From the NCBI RefSeq assembly GCF_000336875.1, contig NZ_AOJK01000040.1:8877-67043 (forward strand): 58,167 bases of DNA, given 5' to 3'. Below, in pieces: positions 23,236-31,123 of the stretch. Under the pieces are notes generated by a model, which searched no databases, was not told the origin of the DNA, and saw nothing but the letters and a program-made list of their open reading frames with translations. The position numbers and the translations under genes are program-made. This DNA comes from Halorubrum californiense DSM 19288. GTDB taxonomy: Archaea; Halobacteriota; Halobacteria; Halobacteriales; Haloferacaceae. How positions within the stretch are numbered: the first letter of the stretch is position 1; each line of letters starts with the position of its first letter.

Positions 23236-24750
23236 GTGCTACGGAAGGACCTCCTGCGCGTCTCCCGAGCGGGCGGCGGCTACCGCCCGCAGTTCACGGG
23301 GCGGGAACACCGCCCGCTCGCGGCCCGCGTCCTCGGGACGTTCGAGTCGCACGTGGGCGAGCGCCGCGGCGACCTCGACGACGCGCTGGCGGACCTGGAG
23401 GCCGACGCCGCGGGGCGGAACGGGGACTTCAAGCTGGTCCGCGGGCTCGCCGCCCTCGTCGAGCGCGAGTGCGAGTTCGAGACGCGCGCCGCGGTCCCGC
23501 CGCGTCGCGCCCGGCGGGCCGCGTTCGAGGCCGCGGAGGCGGTCGGCGTCGCGAGCGAGGCGGAACGAGAGACCGCGATAGATCGGGCGGCCGACGCGCT
23601 CGGGATCGACTCCGGGGACGTCGAGGCGTCGCTGTACGCCGACCGCGACGTCGAGCAGAGACTCGCCGACGCCGACGTGCGCTGGGACCCGAACGCCCTG
23701 CTGGAGCAGTACGACCTCTCCTTGGCCCAGACCGCTCTCTTCGACGCCACCGAGGTTCGGGTGCGGTCGAACGACCCGAAGCGGCTCGTCTCCGCCGTCA
23801 AGCGCCTCCGGCTGATGTACGAGTTGGAAAAGACGCCGGAGGGCCGCGAACTCGTCGTCACGGGCCCCGACGCGCTCTTCTCGCGCACTCGGCGGTACGG
23901 GACCGCGTTCGCCAGACTGCTCCGGACCGTCGCGGAGTCCGCCGACTGGGAGCTGACAGCGACGATAGACGACCGCGGCCGCGAGCGCACGATGCGCCTC
24001 TCCGACGGCGACGTGGCGGTGCCGGACGTGGAGCCGGTCGCGGAGCCCGACTTCGACAGCGGGGTCGAGGCCGACTTCGCCGGCCGGTTCCACGGGCTCG
24101 ACCTCGACTGGACGCTCGTCCGCGAGCCGGAGCCGCTCGAAACCGGCGCGAGCGTCATGATCCCGGACTTCGCGTTCGACTACGACCACGCAGACTTCCG
24201 ACTCTTCTTCGAGGTGATGGGTTTCTGGACGCCCGAGTACGTCGAAAAGAAGCTCGGACAGCTCGCCGACGTGGAGGACGTGGACCTCCTCGTCGCCGTC
24301 GACGAGAGCCTCGGCGTCGGCGAGGAGATAGCCGCGCGCGACCACCGCGTCGTCACCTACTCGGGGACGGTCCGCGTGAAAGACGTCGTCGACGTACTCC
24401 GCGAGTACGAGGCCGAGTTCGTCGCGGACGCGGCCGCGTCGCTCCCGGACGCCTTCGAACCGGCCGACGACGTGCTCACCCTGCGCGAGCTCGCGGACCG
24501 ACACGGCGTGAGCGAGGCGGCCGTGGAGGACGGGGCGTTCCCCGACCACGAGCTCGTCGGCCGCACGCTCGTCAGGCCGTCGGTGTTGGCGCGGATCGAC
24601 GACGAGGTCGACGACGGGGCGGCGCTGTCCGCGGCCGAGGCGACGCTGGACGAGTACGGCGTCGACGACGCGAGCGCGACCCTCTCGGCGCTCGGCTACC
24701 GGGTCGAGTGGGAGGGGCTCGGCGGCGGGACGGTGCGACGGAAGGAGTAG
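23236..24750 (+). CDS. Bax1-type nuclease (DUF790)
   Basis: 504 residues, GTG start. PD-(D/E)xK-like nuclease motif in the C-terminal half: IPDFAFDYD (D311), FFEVMGFW (E326) and EYVEKKL (K338/339). The N-terminal part (about 1-250) is the DUF790 region which in crenarchaeal Bax1 binds the XPB helicase. Bax1 cuts the DNA bubble opened by XPB in nucleotide excision repair. In many archaea its gene sits beside xpb; here no helicase lies within the window. TTTTAGG (23208-23214) is a suitable TATA box 22 nt before the GTG. The C-terminal tail has an HTH-like LRELADRHGVSEAAV. Confidence 0.85.
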   Translation: MLRKDLLRVSRAGGGYRPQFTGREHRPLAARVLGTFESHVGERRGDLDDALADLEADAAGRNGDFKLVRGLAALVERECEFETRAAVPPRRARRAAFEAAEAVGVASEAERETAIDRAADALGIDSGDVEASLYADRDVEQRLADADVRWDPNALLEQYDLSLAQTALFDATEVRVRSNDPKRLVSAVKRLRLMYELEKTPEGRELVVTGPDALFSRTRRYGTAFARLLRTVAESADWELTATIDDRGRERTMRLSDGDVAVPDVEPVAEPDFDSGVEADFAGRFHGLDLDWTLVREPEPLETGASVMIPDFAFDYDHADFRLFFEVMGFWTPEYVEKKLGQLADVEDVDLLVAVDESLGVGEEIAARDHRVVTYSGTVRVKDVVDVLREYEAEFVADAAASLPDAFEPADDVLTLRELADRHGVSEAAVEDGAFPDHELVGRTLVRPSVLARIDDEVDDGAALSAAEATLDEYGVDDASATLSALGYRVEWEGLGGGTVRRKE

Positions 24751-24792
24751 TCCGCGGTTCGCGAATTACTCGTCGGTGACATTGGAGATGGG

Positions 24793-24802
24793 TATATATA
24801 TT
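24793..24802 (+). promoter_or_regulatory. TATA box of the DoxX operon
   Basis: TATATATATT lies 33-42 nt before the ATG at 24835, suggesting a short 5' leader of roughly 8-10 nt. Confidence 0.65.
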
Positions 24803-24834
24803 GTACCCGAACATTTTCGCAACCGGGGATACCA

Positions 24835-25368
24835 ATGGTCACGAACATCCAAACGCAGCTGTTGGGCAGAGACGTATCGTTCCCGGTCGAGGAGTCGCGC
24901 TTCGGCTATTGGCTCGTCGTCTTGCGCCTGATCGTCGGGTGGTGGTTCCTCCACGCGGGACTCGACAAGTTCCTCGCGTGGCCGTTCGACGCGAGCTGGT
25001 TCGTCGGCGGCGCGGCGGCGCAGACGAGCCTCGGCCCGGTGGTCACGCTGTTCTCCGACGGAATCTTGCTGTCGTTCACCAATATCATGGTTCCCTTGGG
25101 ACAGACGCTGATCGGGCTGGGGCTGATCGTCGGCGCCCTGACGCGGCTGGCCGCGTTCTTCGGCGCGTTCCTGATGACGTTCTTCTACTTCATCAACGGC
25201 GAGACCGGCGGCTGGGCCCACGGCGTGATCACCGGGGACCTGCTCGGGCTGCTGATCTTCGCGATGATCGCGACGCTCGGGGCCGGGCGCGTGCTCGGCG
25301 TCGACGCCTACCTCGCGAAGACGTCGTTCGTCAGGGACCACCCGCGGCTGCGGTACTTCATCGGCTAA
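24835..25368 (+). CDS. DoxX-family membrane protein
   Basis: 177 residues with four main hydrophobic helices (about 27-46, 66-94, 96-117, 125-147). Motifs RLIVGWWFLHAGLDKFLAW and VPLGQTLIGLGLIVGALTRL fit the DoxX/DoxD family, whose Acidianus member is the small subunit of thiosulfate:quinone oxidoreductase; other members protect against oxidants. It forms an operon with the next gene, 14 nt downstream. Which electron donor is used is unknown. Confidence 0.82.
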   Translation: MVTNIQTQLLGRDVSFPVEESRFGYWLVVLRLIVGWWFLHAGLDKFLAWPFDASWFVGGAAAQTSLGPVVTLFSDGILLSFTNIMVPLGQTLIGLGLIVGALTRLAAFFGAFLMTFFYFINGETGGWAHGVITGDLLGLLIFAMIATLGAGRVLGVDAYLAKTSFVRDHPRLRYFIG

Positions 25369-25382
25369 CGAGGTGACAACAC

Positions 25383-25640
25383 ATGAGCCAACCCACTACA
25401 ATGGAACGAGTCGGACTGTACGGCGGCGGCGCGCTCATCCTGATCGGCACGGTCGGGATGGGCCTGCTGGAGATAATCGCAGGAGCGCCGCACCCGGTGT
25501 CGGGAGAGGGACAGGTCGTCCACGAGACGCTGATAAGCCTCAGCGTTCGGTCGTACACCATCCTGTTGGGGCTGCTGCTGCTCGCGGCGTACGGCGTCAC
25601 CAACCTCGTGACGAAACCGCCGGAAGACACGTCGATCTGA
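25383..25640 (+). CDS. Small two-helix membrane protein downstream of DoxX
   Basis: 85 residues: a helix at about 13-35 (GGGALILIGTVGMGLLEIIAG) and another at about 59-78, with a short Cys-free loop between. I do not recognise a family. The 14-nt gap to DoxX and shared orientation mark it as the second gene of an operon, perhaps its partner. A DoxA-like second subunit is conceivable but not shown. Confidence 0.65.
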   Translation: MSQPTTMERVGLYGGGALILIGTVGMGLLEIIAGAPHPVSGEGQVVHETLISLSVRSYTILLGLLLLAAYGVTNLVTKPPEDTSI

Positions 25641-25717
25641 CCCGCAGGGACCGTCGGAGCGCCGCCGGAACGCGGCGCTCCCACGACTGACATTTTACCG
25701 ACCCCCGGGACGGCCGC

Positions 25718-26269
25718 TCACTCCACGACCGGCAGGTCCGCCCGGCTCCCCTTCGGGACCACCGAGCGCAGTTCGTCGTAGAGGTACAGCCCGACCCCGA
25801 TCGGGACCGGCTCGCCGGCGACCTCGTGGGTCGCGATCAGGTAGCCCCAGTCGCCGTCCCACTCGGGGAGGTCCTGGTCTTCCCCCGCCGCGAACCGGGC
25901 CGCCTGCGCCGGGTCCAGTTCGATCACGTTCTCCGTCGCGTGACGGCCGAACCGCGAGGCCGCCCTGCCGGTCGGTTTCCAGTGCTCCTGACGCGTGCGC
26001 AGGAAGGTCATCCCGATCGCCTCCACCTCGCTGGGGTCGGTCGCCTCGCCGTTGAAGATCCAGATCTTCCCCGCGCCCTTCTCCCAGAAGGAGTACTCCG
26101 CGAACACCTCGGAGTCGATCCCGAACCGCTCTTCCCACCAGTCGAGGACTTCCTCGCGGCTCGCGCGCCCCTCCACCCCGCGGTCGGCCGGCGTCTCGGG
26201 GAGCCGGTCGAAGCGCTGGCCGTCGTTCGTGTGGGCCTCGCCCGTCCCCCCGTCGGTGCCGTCGCTCAC
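25718..26269 (-). CDS. PUA-like RNA-binding partner of the NSUN methyltransferase
   Basis: 183 residues, GTG start. Its last 110 residues contain ENVIELDPAQAARFAAGEDQ, GYLIATHE, PIGVGLYLYDELRSVVPKG and SRADL, which line up with the C-terminal PUA-like domain (Methyltranf_PUA) attached to bacterial RsmF. The front half has WIFNGEATDP followed by RFGRHATENV, as in that domain. The GTG start codon overlaps the NSUN stop codon in GTGA (26269-26266), so translation is coupled. RsmF fused this domain to the methyltransferase; here it is a separate protein. Family call by eye, medium confidence. Confidence 0.7.
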   Translation of the reverse strand: MSDGTDGGTGEAHTNDGQRFDRLPETPADRGVEGRASREEVLDWWEERFGIDSEVFAEYSFWEKGAGKIWIFNGEATDPSEVEAIGMTFLRTRQEHWKPTGRAASRFGRHATENVIELDPAQAARFAAGEDQDLPEWDGDWGYLIATHEVAGEPVPIGVGLYLYDELRSVVPKGSRADLPVVE

Positions 26270-27225
26270 GCGCCCCCCCCGCCGTCGGTCGCGGCGTCGC
26301 CGGTCTCGTCGCTCGCCGCGCCGCCGACCCGCAGTTTCGCACAGAAGAACCCGCCCGTGTCGTTGCGGTGCGGGTAGATACGCTTCGCGCGCGTCACCGA
26401 CTCGTCGTACGTCTCCCCCTCCCACTCGGTCACGCCGGGATCGGTGTCGAGCGGCAGGTCGAATTCGACCAGTTCGCAGTCCTCGTTCGCGAGGACGTGG
26501 TCGAGGACCGCCTCGTTCTCCTCGGGCGCGAACGTACAGGTCGAGTAGACGACCACGCCGCCCGGGCGGGTCGCTTGGACGGCTCGCGCCAAGACGCCCT
26601 TCTGGATGCCCGCGACCGCGTGGACGTGGTCGAGCGTCCACTGGTCGAGGACGTCCGGGTTCTTGCGGCACGTGCCCTCACAGGAGCAGGGGGCGTCGAC
26701 CAGCGCGCGGTCGAACTCGTCGAACGCCAGCGGCTTCGTCGAGAAGTTGCGCGCGTCCTGGTTCGTGACGATCGCGTTCGTGATCCCGAGGCGCTCGGCG
26801 TTGTGGCGGAGCGCGGAGAGGCGGCCGAGGTTGTTGTCGTTGGCGACGACCGTCCCCTCGTCGTCCATCGCGTCCGCGATCTGGGTCGTCTTGCTGCCGG
26901 GCGCCGCGCAGGCGTCCCAGACGCGCTCGCCGGGGCGCGGGGCGAGCGCGAGCGTCGGCAGCACGGACACCTCCTCCTGCCCGTGGGTCCAGCCGTGGAC
27001 GTACGGCCAGTTGCCGCCGGGGTTCCCCTCGGGGAGCCGGAAGAGGCCGTCGTGCCAGTCGACGGGGTCGTAGGCGACGCCCCCCTCGTCGAACGCCTCG
27101 CGGACGCGGGCCGGCGTCGCGGCGATGCCGTTCGTGCGCACGACCGAGGGGAGTGGCCGGTCGCACGCCGCCCGGAACGCGTCGACGTCGTCGACGAGCG
27201 ACTCGTATCGGTCGAGCGGATTCAT
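26266..27225 (-). CDS. NSUN/RsmB-family RNA m5C methyltransferase
   Basis: 319 residues. SAM motif DACAAPGSKTTQIAD (104-118), VANDNN and catalytic cysteines C180 in DAPCSCEGTC and C230 in YSTCTFAPEEN are in place for the two-cysteine mechanism of rRNA/tRNA m5C methyltransferases. The N-terminal PUA-like region is short. The next gene supplies a PUA-like domain. The C-terminus is low-complexity (Gly/Asp/Ala). RNA target cannot be read from sequence. The upstream gene is divergent (PAC2). Confidence 0.9.
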   Translation of the reverse strand: MNPLDRYESLVDDVDAFRAACDRPLPSVVRTNGIAATPARVREAFDEGGVAYDPVDWHDGLFRLPEGNPGGNWPYVHGWTHGQEEVSVLPTLALAPRPGERVWDACAAPGSKTTQIADAMDDEGTVVANDNNLGRLSALRHNAERLGITNAIVTNQDARNFSTKPLAFDEFDRALVDAPCSCEGTCRKNPDVLDQWTLDHVHAVAGIQKGVLARAVQATRPGGVVVYSTCTFAPEENEAVLDHVLANEDCELVEFDLPLDTDPGVTEWEGETYDESVTRAKRIYPHRNDTGGFFCAKLRVGGAASDETGDAATDGGGGA

Positions 27226-27321
27226 GGCTCCCCTTTCGGGTCGGCCCGTTAGACCGTTTCGGGACGCGAGCGGCCTCCCGGGCGCCGCACCTTTAGGTCG
27301 GCCCCCGGCGTAGGAGCGCGC

Positions 27322-28062
27322 ATGGCCCGCATCTCCGTCCTCGACGACGACGTCGCGCTGGACGAGCCGACGCTGATCGAGGGGTTCCCCGGCGTCGGCC
27401 TCGTCGGCAAGATCGCGACCGACCACCTGATCGACGCCCACGAGATGACCCACTACGCGAACGTCCACTGCGACGGACTGCCGCCGGTGACCGTCTATCG
27501 GGAGTCCGAGACGGCCGCGACGACGCCCGTGCGGCTGTATGCGGACACCGAGAACGACCTCGTCGCGCTCCGCAGCGACGTGCCCGTGAACCCGGGCGCG
27601 GCGACGGAGGTCGCGGCGTGTCTCGGCTCGTGGTTCGACGAGGCCGACCTGTTCCCGATCTTCCTGTCGGGGATCGGCCGCGAGAAGGACGAGGCGCCCC
27701 CGGAGCTGTACGGGATCGCGACCGGTGACGGCGGCGAGGCGCTCGGGCGCGCCGAAGTGTCCGAGCCGTCCGAGTCGGGCCTCGTCTCGGGTCCGACGGG
27801 AGCGATGCTCGCGGCCGCGCTGGAGGACGGCCGCGACGCGGTCGGGCTCGTCGTCGAGTCCGACCCGCAGTTCCCCGACCCCGAGGCGGCGCGAGTACTC
27901 ATCGCCGACGGCATCGACGCGATCGCCGAGATCGAGACGCCGACCGACGGGCTCGTCGAGCAGGCGACGGAGATCCGGAGCGCGAAGCGGCAGCTCGCCG
28001 AGCAGATGCGACAGGCGACCGAGGAGAGCTCGCAGGCCGAACCGCTGAAGATGTTCCAGTAG
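27322..28062 (+). CDS. PAC2-family proteasome assembly chaperone-like protein
   Basis: 246 residues. The PAC2 fold is suggested by LIEGFPGVGLVGKIATDHLI (residues 18-37), VHCDGLPPVTVYRES and a C-terminal helix EIRSAKRQLAEQMRQA. Archaeal PbaA/PbaB homologues help build the 20S proteasome, though many PAC2 proteins have undefined roles. CCTTTAGG (27290-27297) is a plausible TATA box for a leaderless message with ATG 27322. No motif suggests catalysis. Confidence 0.85.
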   Translation: MARISVLDDDVALDEPTLIEGFPGVGLVGKIATDHLIDAHEMTHYANVHCDGLPPVTVYRESETAATTPVRLYADTENDLVALRSDVPVNPGAATEVAACLGSWFDEADLFPIFLSGIGREKDEAPPELYGIATGDGGEALGRAEVSEPSESGLVSGPTGAMLAAALEDGRDAVGLVVESDPQFPDPEAARVLIADGIDAIAEIETPTDGLVEQATEIRSAKRQLAEQMRQATEESSQAEPLKMFQ

Positions 28063-28098
28063 GCTCGCGGCCCGGTCCGTCGCCCCCGGGCGGGCGCG

Positions 28099-29475
28099 CT
28101 AGCTGTCGGCCGACCCGCCCGCGCCGTCGCGCTCCAGTTCGTCGAGGATCGGCCGGTACTTCAGCTGGACCTCGTCCCACTCGCGGTCGGGGTCGGAGTC
28201 GGAGACGACGCCGACGCCCGCGAACAGCGTCGCGCGCCGGCGGCTCGCGACGGCCGAGCGGATCGCGACCGCGAACGCGCCGTTGCCCGCGGCGTCGATC
28301 CAGCCGACCGGCGCGGCGTACCAGCCGCGGTCGAACGGCTCCGTCTCGCGGATCGTCGCCAGCGCGCGGTCCGGCAGGAGCCCGCCGACCGCTGGGGTGG
28401 GATGGAGCGCCTCGACGAGTTCGAGGACGTGGCGGTCCGCGTCGAGCTCGGCGGTGATCGGCGTGTGGAGGTGTTGGACCGTCGCGAGCCGGCGAACGCG
28501 GCGGTCGGCGGCTGAGATGGAGGCCGCGAACGGTTCCAGCTGATCGCGGACGGTCTCCGCGACGAGCTCGTGTTCGTGGACGTTCTTCTCGTCGTCGAGC
28601 AGTTCCTCCGCGAGCCACTCGTCCTCGGACGGGGTCTCGCCGCGGCCGGTCGTGCCGGCGAGCGCGTCCGTCTCGACGGTCCGACCGCGCAGCGAGACCA
28701 GCCGCTCGGGCGTGGCGCCGAAGAAGGCGCTCTCGCCGGCGGCCGGCTCGAACCAGTAGCGGTGGCAGTCCGGGTATTTCTCGGCGAGGCGTTCGAGCGT
28801 CGGCGCCCGGGGGAAGTCGGCCGCGAGGTCGGCCTCCAGCGCCTGCGCTAACACCACCTTCTGAAGATCGCCGTCGCGGATCCGGTCGACCGCGGCACCG
28901 ACGCTGTCGCGCCACGCCTCGCGGCTCGTCGTCCGGCGGCTCTCGCGGATTCCCGGGCGGGGCGGCCGAGAGCCGGCCGCGTCCCCGGAGTCGTGCCGGT
29001 CGAGTGTGTCGAACCGCTCGACCTCGCGCGCCAGTCGGTCCTCGACGGCGGACGCGTCGGCGTCGGCTCCGACCGCGTTGACGGTGAGCCACGCGCCGTT
29101 GTCCGCGACCGTCAGCTGGACCCGCGGCAACACGAACCGGGCCTCAGGGAACGGCCCCCACGGGTCCCCGTCGCAGGCGCCCTCGTGGAAGGCGAACCCC
29201 CCGAAGACGCGGGGTCGGGCCGCCTCGGTACCCGCGTGGACGTCGCCCGACTCGAACAGCTCCGTCGCCGCGTCGCGGATCGCCGCGAACCGGTCGTCGC
29301 CCTCGGCGGTGAGCGTCGCCGCCGCGCCGCCGCCGACCACCAGGGCGTCGTCGGGCGCACTCCACGTCGTGCGCGGCGACGGGAGCGCGTCGAACACCGC
29401 CGCGAACGCCGGCTCGTCGACCGCCGTGGTCCGGCTGACCAGCGGCGGCGACGACCGAGGGCGCGCCCGTTCCAT
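28099..29475 (-). CDS. menF: Isochorismate synthase
   Basis: 458 residues. The chorismate-binding domain occupies the C-terminal two thirds, with KVVLAQALEADL, FFGATPERLVSLRGR, ALAGTTGRGETPSEDEWL, KNVHEHELVAETV and LHPTPAVGG, all matching MenF/EntC. It converts chorismate to isochorismate, feeding menaquinone. The N-terminal 100 residues are divergent. A related pathway gene, the MenE-like ligase, lies 6.5 kb away on the other strand, so the pathway is only loosely clustered here. Confidence 0.9.
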   Translation of the reverse strand: MERARPRSSPPLVSRTTAVDEPAFAAVFDALPSPRTTWSAPDDALVVGGGAAATLTAEGDDRFAAIRDAATELFESGDVHAGTEAARPRVFGGFAFHEGACDGDPWGPFPEARFVLPRVQLTVADNGAWLTVNAVGADADASAVEDRLAREVERFDTLDRHDSGDAAGSRPPRPGIRESRRTTSREAWRDSVGAAVDRIRDGDLQKVVLAQALEADLAADFPRAPTLERLAEKYPDCHRYWFEPAAGESAFFGATPERLVSLRGRTVETDALAGTTGRGETPSEDEWLAEELLDDEKNVHEHELVAETVRDQLEPFAASISAADRRVRRLATVQHLHTPITAELDADRHVLELVEALHPTPAVGGLLPDRALATIRETEPFDRGWYAAPVGWIDAAGNGAFAVAIRSAVASRRRATLFAGVGVVSDSDPDREWDEVQLKYRPILDELERDGAGGSADS

Positions 29476-29558
29476 GCGTATCGAGTCGGGGCCGTGGACC
29501 CTTTATCCTGACTATCGGGGCGGAGCGGACGGGGAAAATCAGCGCGGCGGTCCGGCGG

Positions 29559-30173
29559 TCAGCTGTAGCGCTCCTCGTTCCACGGGTTCGCCGTGTCGCT
29601 GTACCCCCGCTTCTCCCAGTAGCCGAGCTCGGGCTCGGTGAGGAACTCGACGCCCGAGACCCACTTCGCGCCCTTGTACGCGTACCTGTGCGGCGTGACG
29701 ACCCGGATCGGCCCGCCGTGGTCGGCCGGGAGGTCGTCGCCGTCGAAGCCGTACGCGAGCTGGACGCCCGGCTTCGTACACTCGTCGAACGGGAGATCGG
29801 TGGTGTAGCCGTCGAGCGAGTGGAACATCACGTGTTCCGCGTCGTCCCGGACGCCCGCGAGCTCGGCTAGGTCCGCGAACTCGACGCCGGTGAACTCGCA
29901 GTCGAACTTGCTCCACCCCGTCACGCAGTGGAAGTCCTGCCGTTGGGTGACGGTCGGGAGGTCATGGAACTCGTCGAGCGAGAAGGAGCGCGGCTCATCG
30001 ACGGCACCCCACACCTCGAGTTCGAACGTCTCCGGGTCCCAAGCGGGAGTTCCGCTCTTCGAGAGGACGGGGAACCCGTCGGTCTCGCGCTGCCCCGGCG
30101 GGAGCCGGTCGTCGCCGTACTCGCGGTAGAGGTCGGTGAGGTCCTCGACGGCGTCGACGCCGGATTCGGTCAT
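29559..30173 (-). CDS. Sulfite oxidase/YedY-fold molybdopterin oxidoreductase
   Basis: 204 residues. The molybdopterin ligand cysteine is C83 in DFHCVTGWSKFD, followed by FTGVEFADLAELA, MFHSLDGYTTDLP and GGPIRVVTPHRYAYKGAKWV. This is the compact YedY/MsrP-like catalytic domain without a C-terminal dimerisation domain. No Tat or Sec signal is present, so it looks cytoplasmic, unlike periplasmic MsrP. Substrate (sulfite, methionine sulfoxide or other) is unknown. It is divergent from the small RHH gene. Confidence 0.88.
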   Translation of the reverse strand: MTESGVDAVEDLTDLYREYGDDRLPPGQRETDGFPVLSKSGTPAWDPETFELEVWGAVDEPRSFSLDEFHDLPTVTQRQDFHCVTGWSKFDCEFTGVEFADLAELAGVRDDAEHVMFHSLDGYTTDLPFDECTKPGVQLAYGFDGDDLPADHGGPIRVVTPHRYAYKGAKWVSGVEFLTEPELGYWEKRGYSDTANPWNEERYS

Positions 30174-30397
30174 GCGGCTCGGTTCGTCCCGGACCGACGT
30201 ATGAATGTCGCTCTCGGAGACTGGCGGCCCGGGGCGACCGGAGACCAGCAGGACGGGCCGACTCTCGACGTTGGCGCCGTCGAGAGGAACGTCGATGGCG
30301 ACCGGTTCGCGATTTCCAAATAGCAGCTCGAATCATCGAAAACGAATTTTTGTGTCATCGTTTTGCGTTTTCACATCCGCGGATCTCCGACGCCAAT

Positions 30398-30405
30398 TTT
30401 ATATA
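30398..30405 (+). promoter_or_regulatory. TATA box of the small RHH gene
   Basis: TTTATATA lies 28-35 nt before ATG 30433 in the 259-bp gap after the divergent oxidoreductase. Confidence 0.65.
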
Positions 30406-30432
30406 CGCCATGCCACAAGAGCCGGACAGCAA

Positions 30433-30648
30433 ATGCCCCGAGTGAAGATAACCGTGCCGGAGCATCTGGAGATGCAGATCGCCCAGATGGTCGAGGAGGG
30501 GGAGTTCCTCAACCGCGAGGAGGCGGTCGAGGAGCTGCTATCGACTGGCATCAAGGCGTACAAGACGAGCGGCCCGCGAGACGACGACGACTCCAACGGG
30601 TTCGAAGACGAGGGGATGATGGGCCACGAAGACGAGTACGTCTTCTGA
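30433..30648 (+). CDS. CopG/RHH-like small DNA-binding protein
   Basis: 71 residues. The N-terminal strand and two helices (MPRVKITVPEHLEMQIAQMV, then FLNREEAVEELLSTGIKAYK) have the ribbon-helix-helix arrangement of CopG/NikR-type regulators, dimeric DNA binders. The C-terminal 25 residues are acidic (DDDDSNGFEDEG) and likely flexible. The start is ATG 30433, matched to the TATA box. It could control itself or the UPF0058 gene that follows 92 nt downstream. Targets are unknown. Confidence 0.75.
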   Translation: MPRVKITVPEHLEMQIAQMVEEGEFLNREEAVEELLSTGIKAYKTSGPRDDDDSNGFEDEGMMGHEDEYVF

Positions 30649-30707
30649 GCGAACGACCGTTTTGCTGCGGCTCGGCGGCCCGGAACCGTGCGTACCGCCC
30701 TCAACAA

Positions 30708-30717
30708 CCCTTATAGG
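30708..30717 (+). promoter_or_regulatory. TATA box of the UPF0058 gene
   Basis: CCCTTATAGG is 24-33 nt before ATG 30741, so the gene has its own leaderless promoter. Confidence 0.55.
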
Positions 30718-30740
30718 GCCAACAACCCGTATCCGTGGGT

Positions 30741-31019
30741 ATGCACAAGGACGAGCTGCTCGAACTTCACGAACAGATGGTGACGATCATGGAGCACTTC
30801 CGCGCGCAGGAGACCGTCGACGGCTCGCTGTTCGACCCCTACGACGAGCTCGAGGTCGACCCCTCGCACGTCCACAAGTCGAAGAGCGAGCACAAACACG
30901 CCGTGTTCGTCCTCGGCAACGCCCTCGCGAACGCGATGAGCGAGGACGAGTTCTCCCCCGCCGGCCGCGTCGGCAAGCGGATGGAGGAGCTCGCCGACGA
31001 CGCCGAAAATAAGATCTGA
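30741..31019 (+). CDS. UPF0058 family protein
   Basis: 92 residues: MHKDELLELHEQMVTIMEHF, then VDPSHVHKSKSEHKHAVFVL and an alanine-rich helix. The motif HVHKSKSEHKHAV and the helical length match archaeal UPF0058. The family is common in Euryarchaeota and of unknown function. The His-rich KSKSEHKH stretch could bind metal or nucleic acid. ATG 30741 gives the best match to the family start; two codons upstream another ATG exists. Confidence 0.85.
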   Translation: MHKDELLELHEQMVTIMEHFRAQETVDGSLFDPYDELEVDPSHVHKSKSEHKHAVFVLGNALANAMSEDEFSPAGRVGKRMEELADDAENKI

Positions 31020-31123
31020 GGCGGAGCGCTCCGACCGTCGACCGAGCCGCGCTCTCGCTTTCGCCCCCGACGCGTCGCTCCGGACCCCCGTATTGATGTG
31101 TTCGCGGCCCCGTCGAAGCAGAC

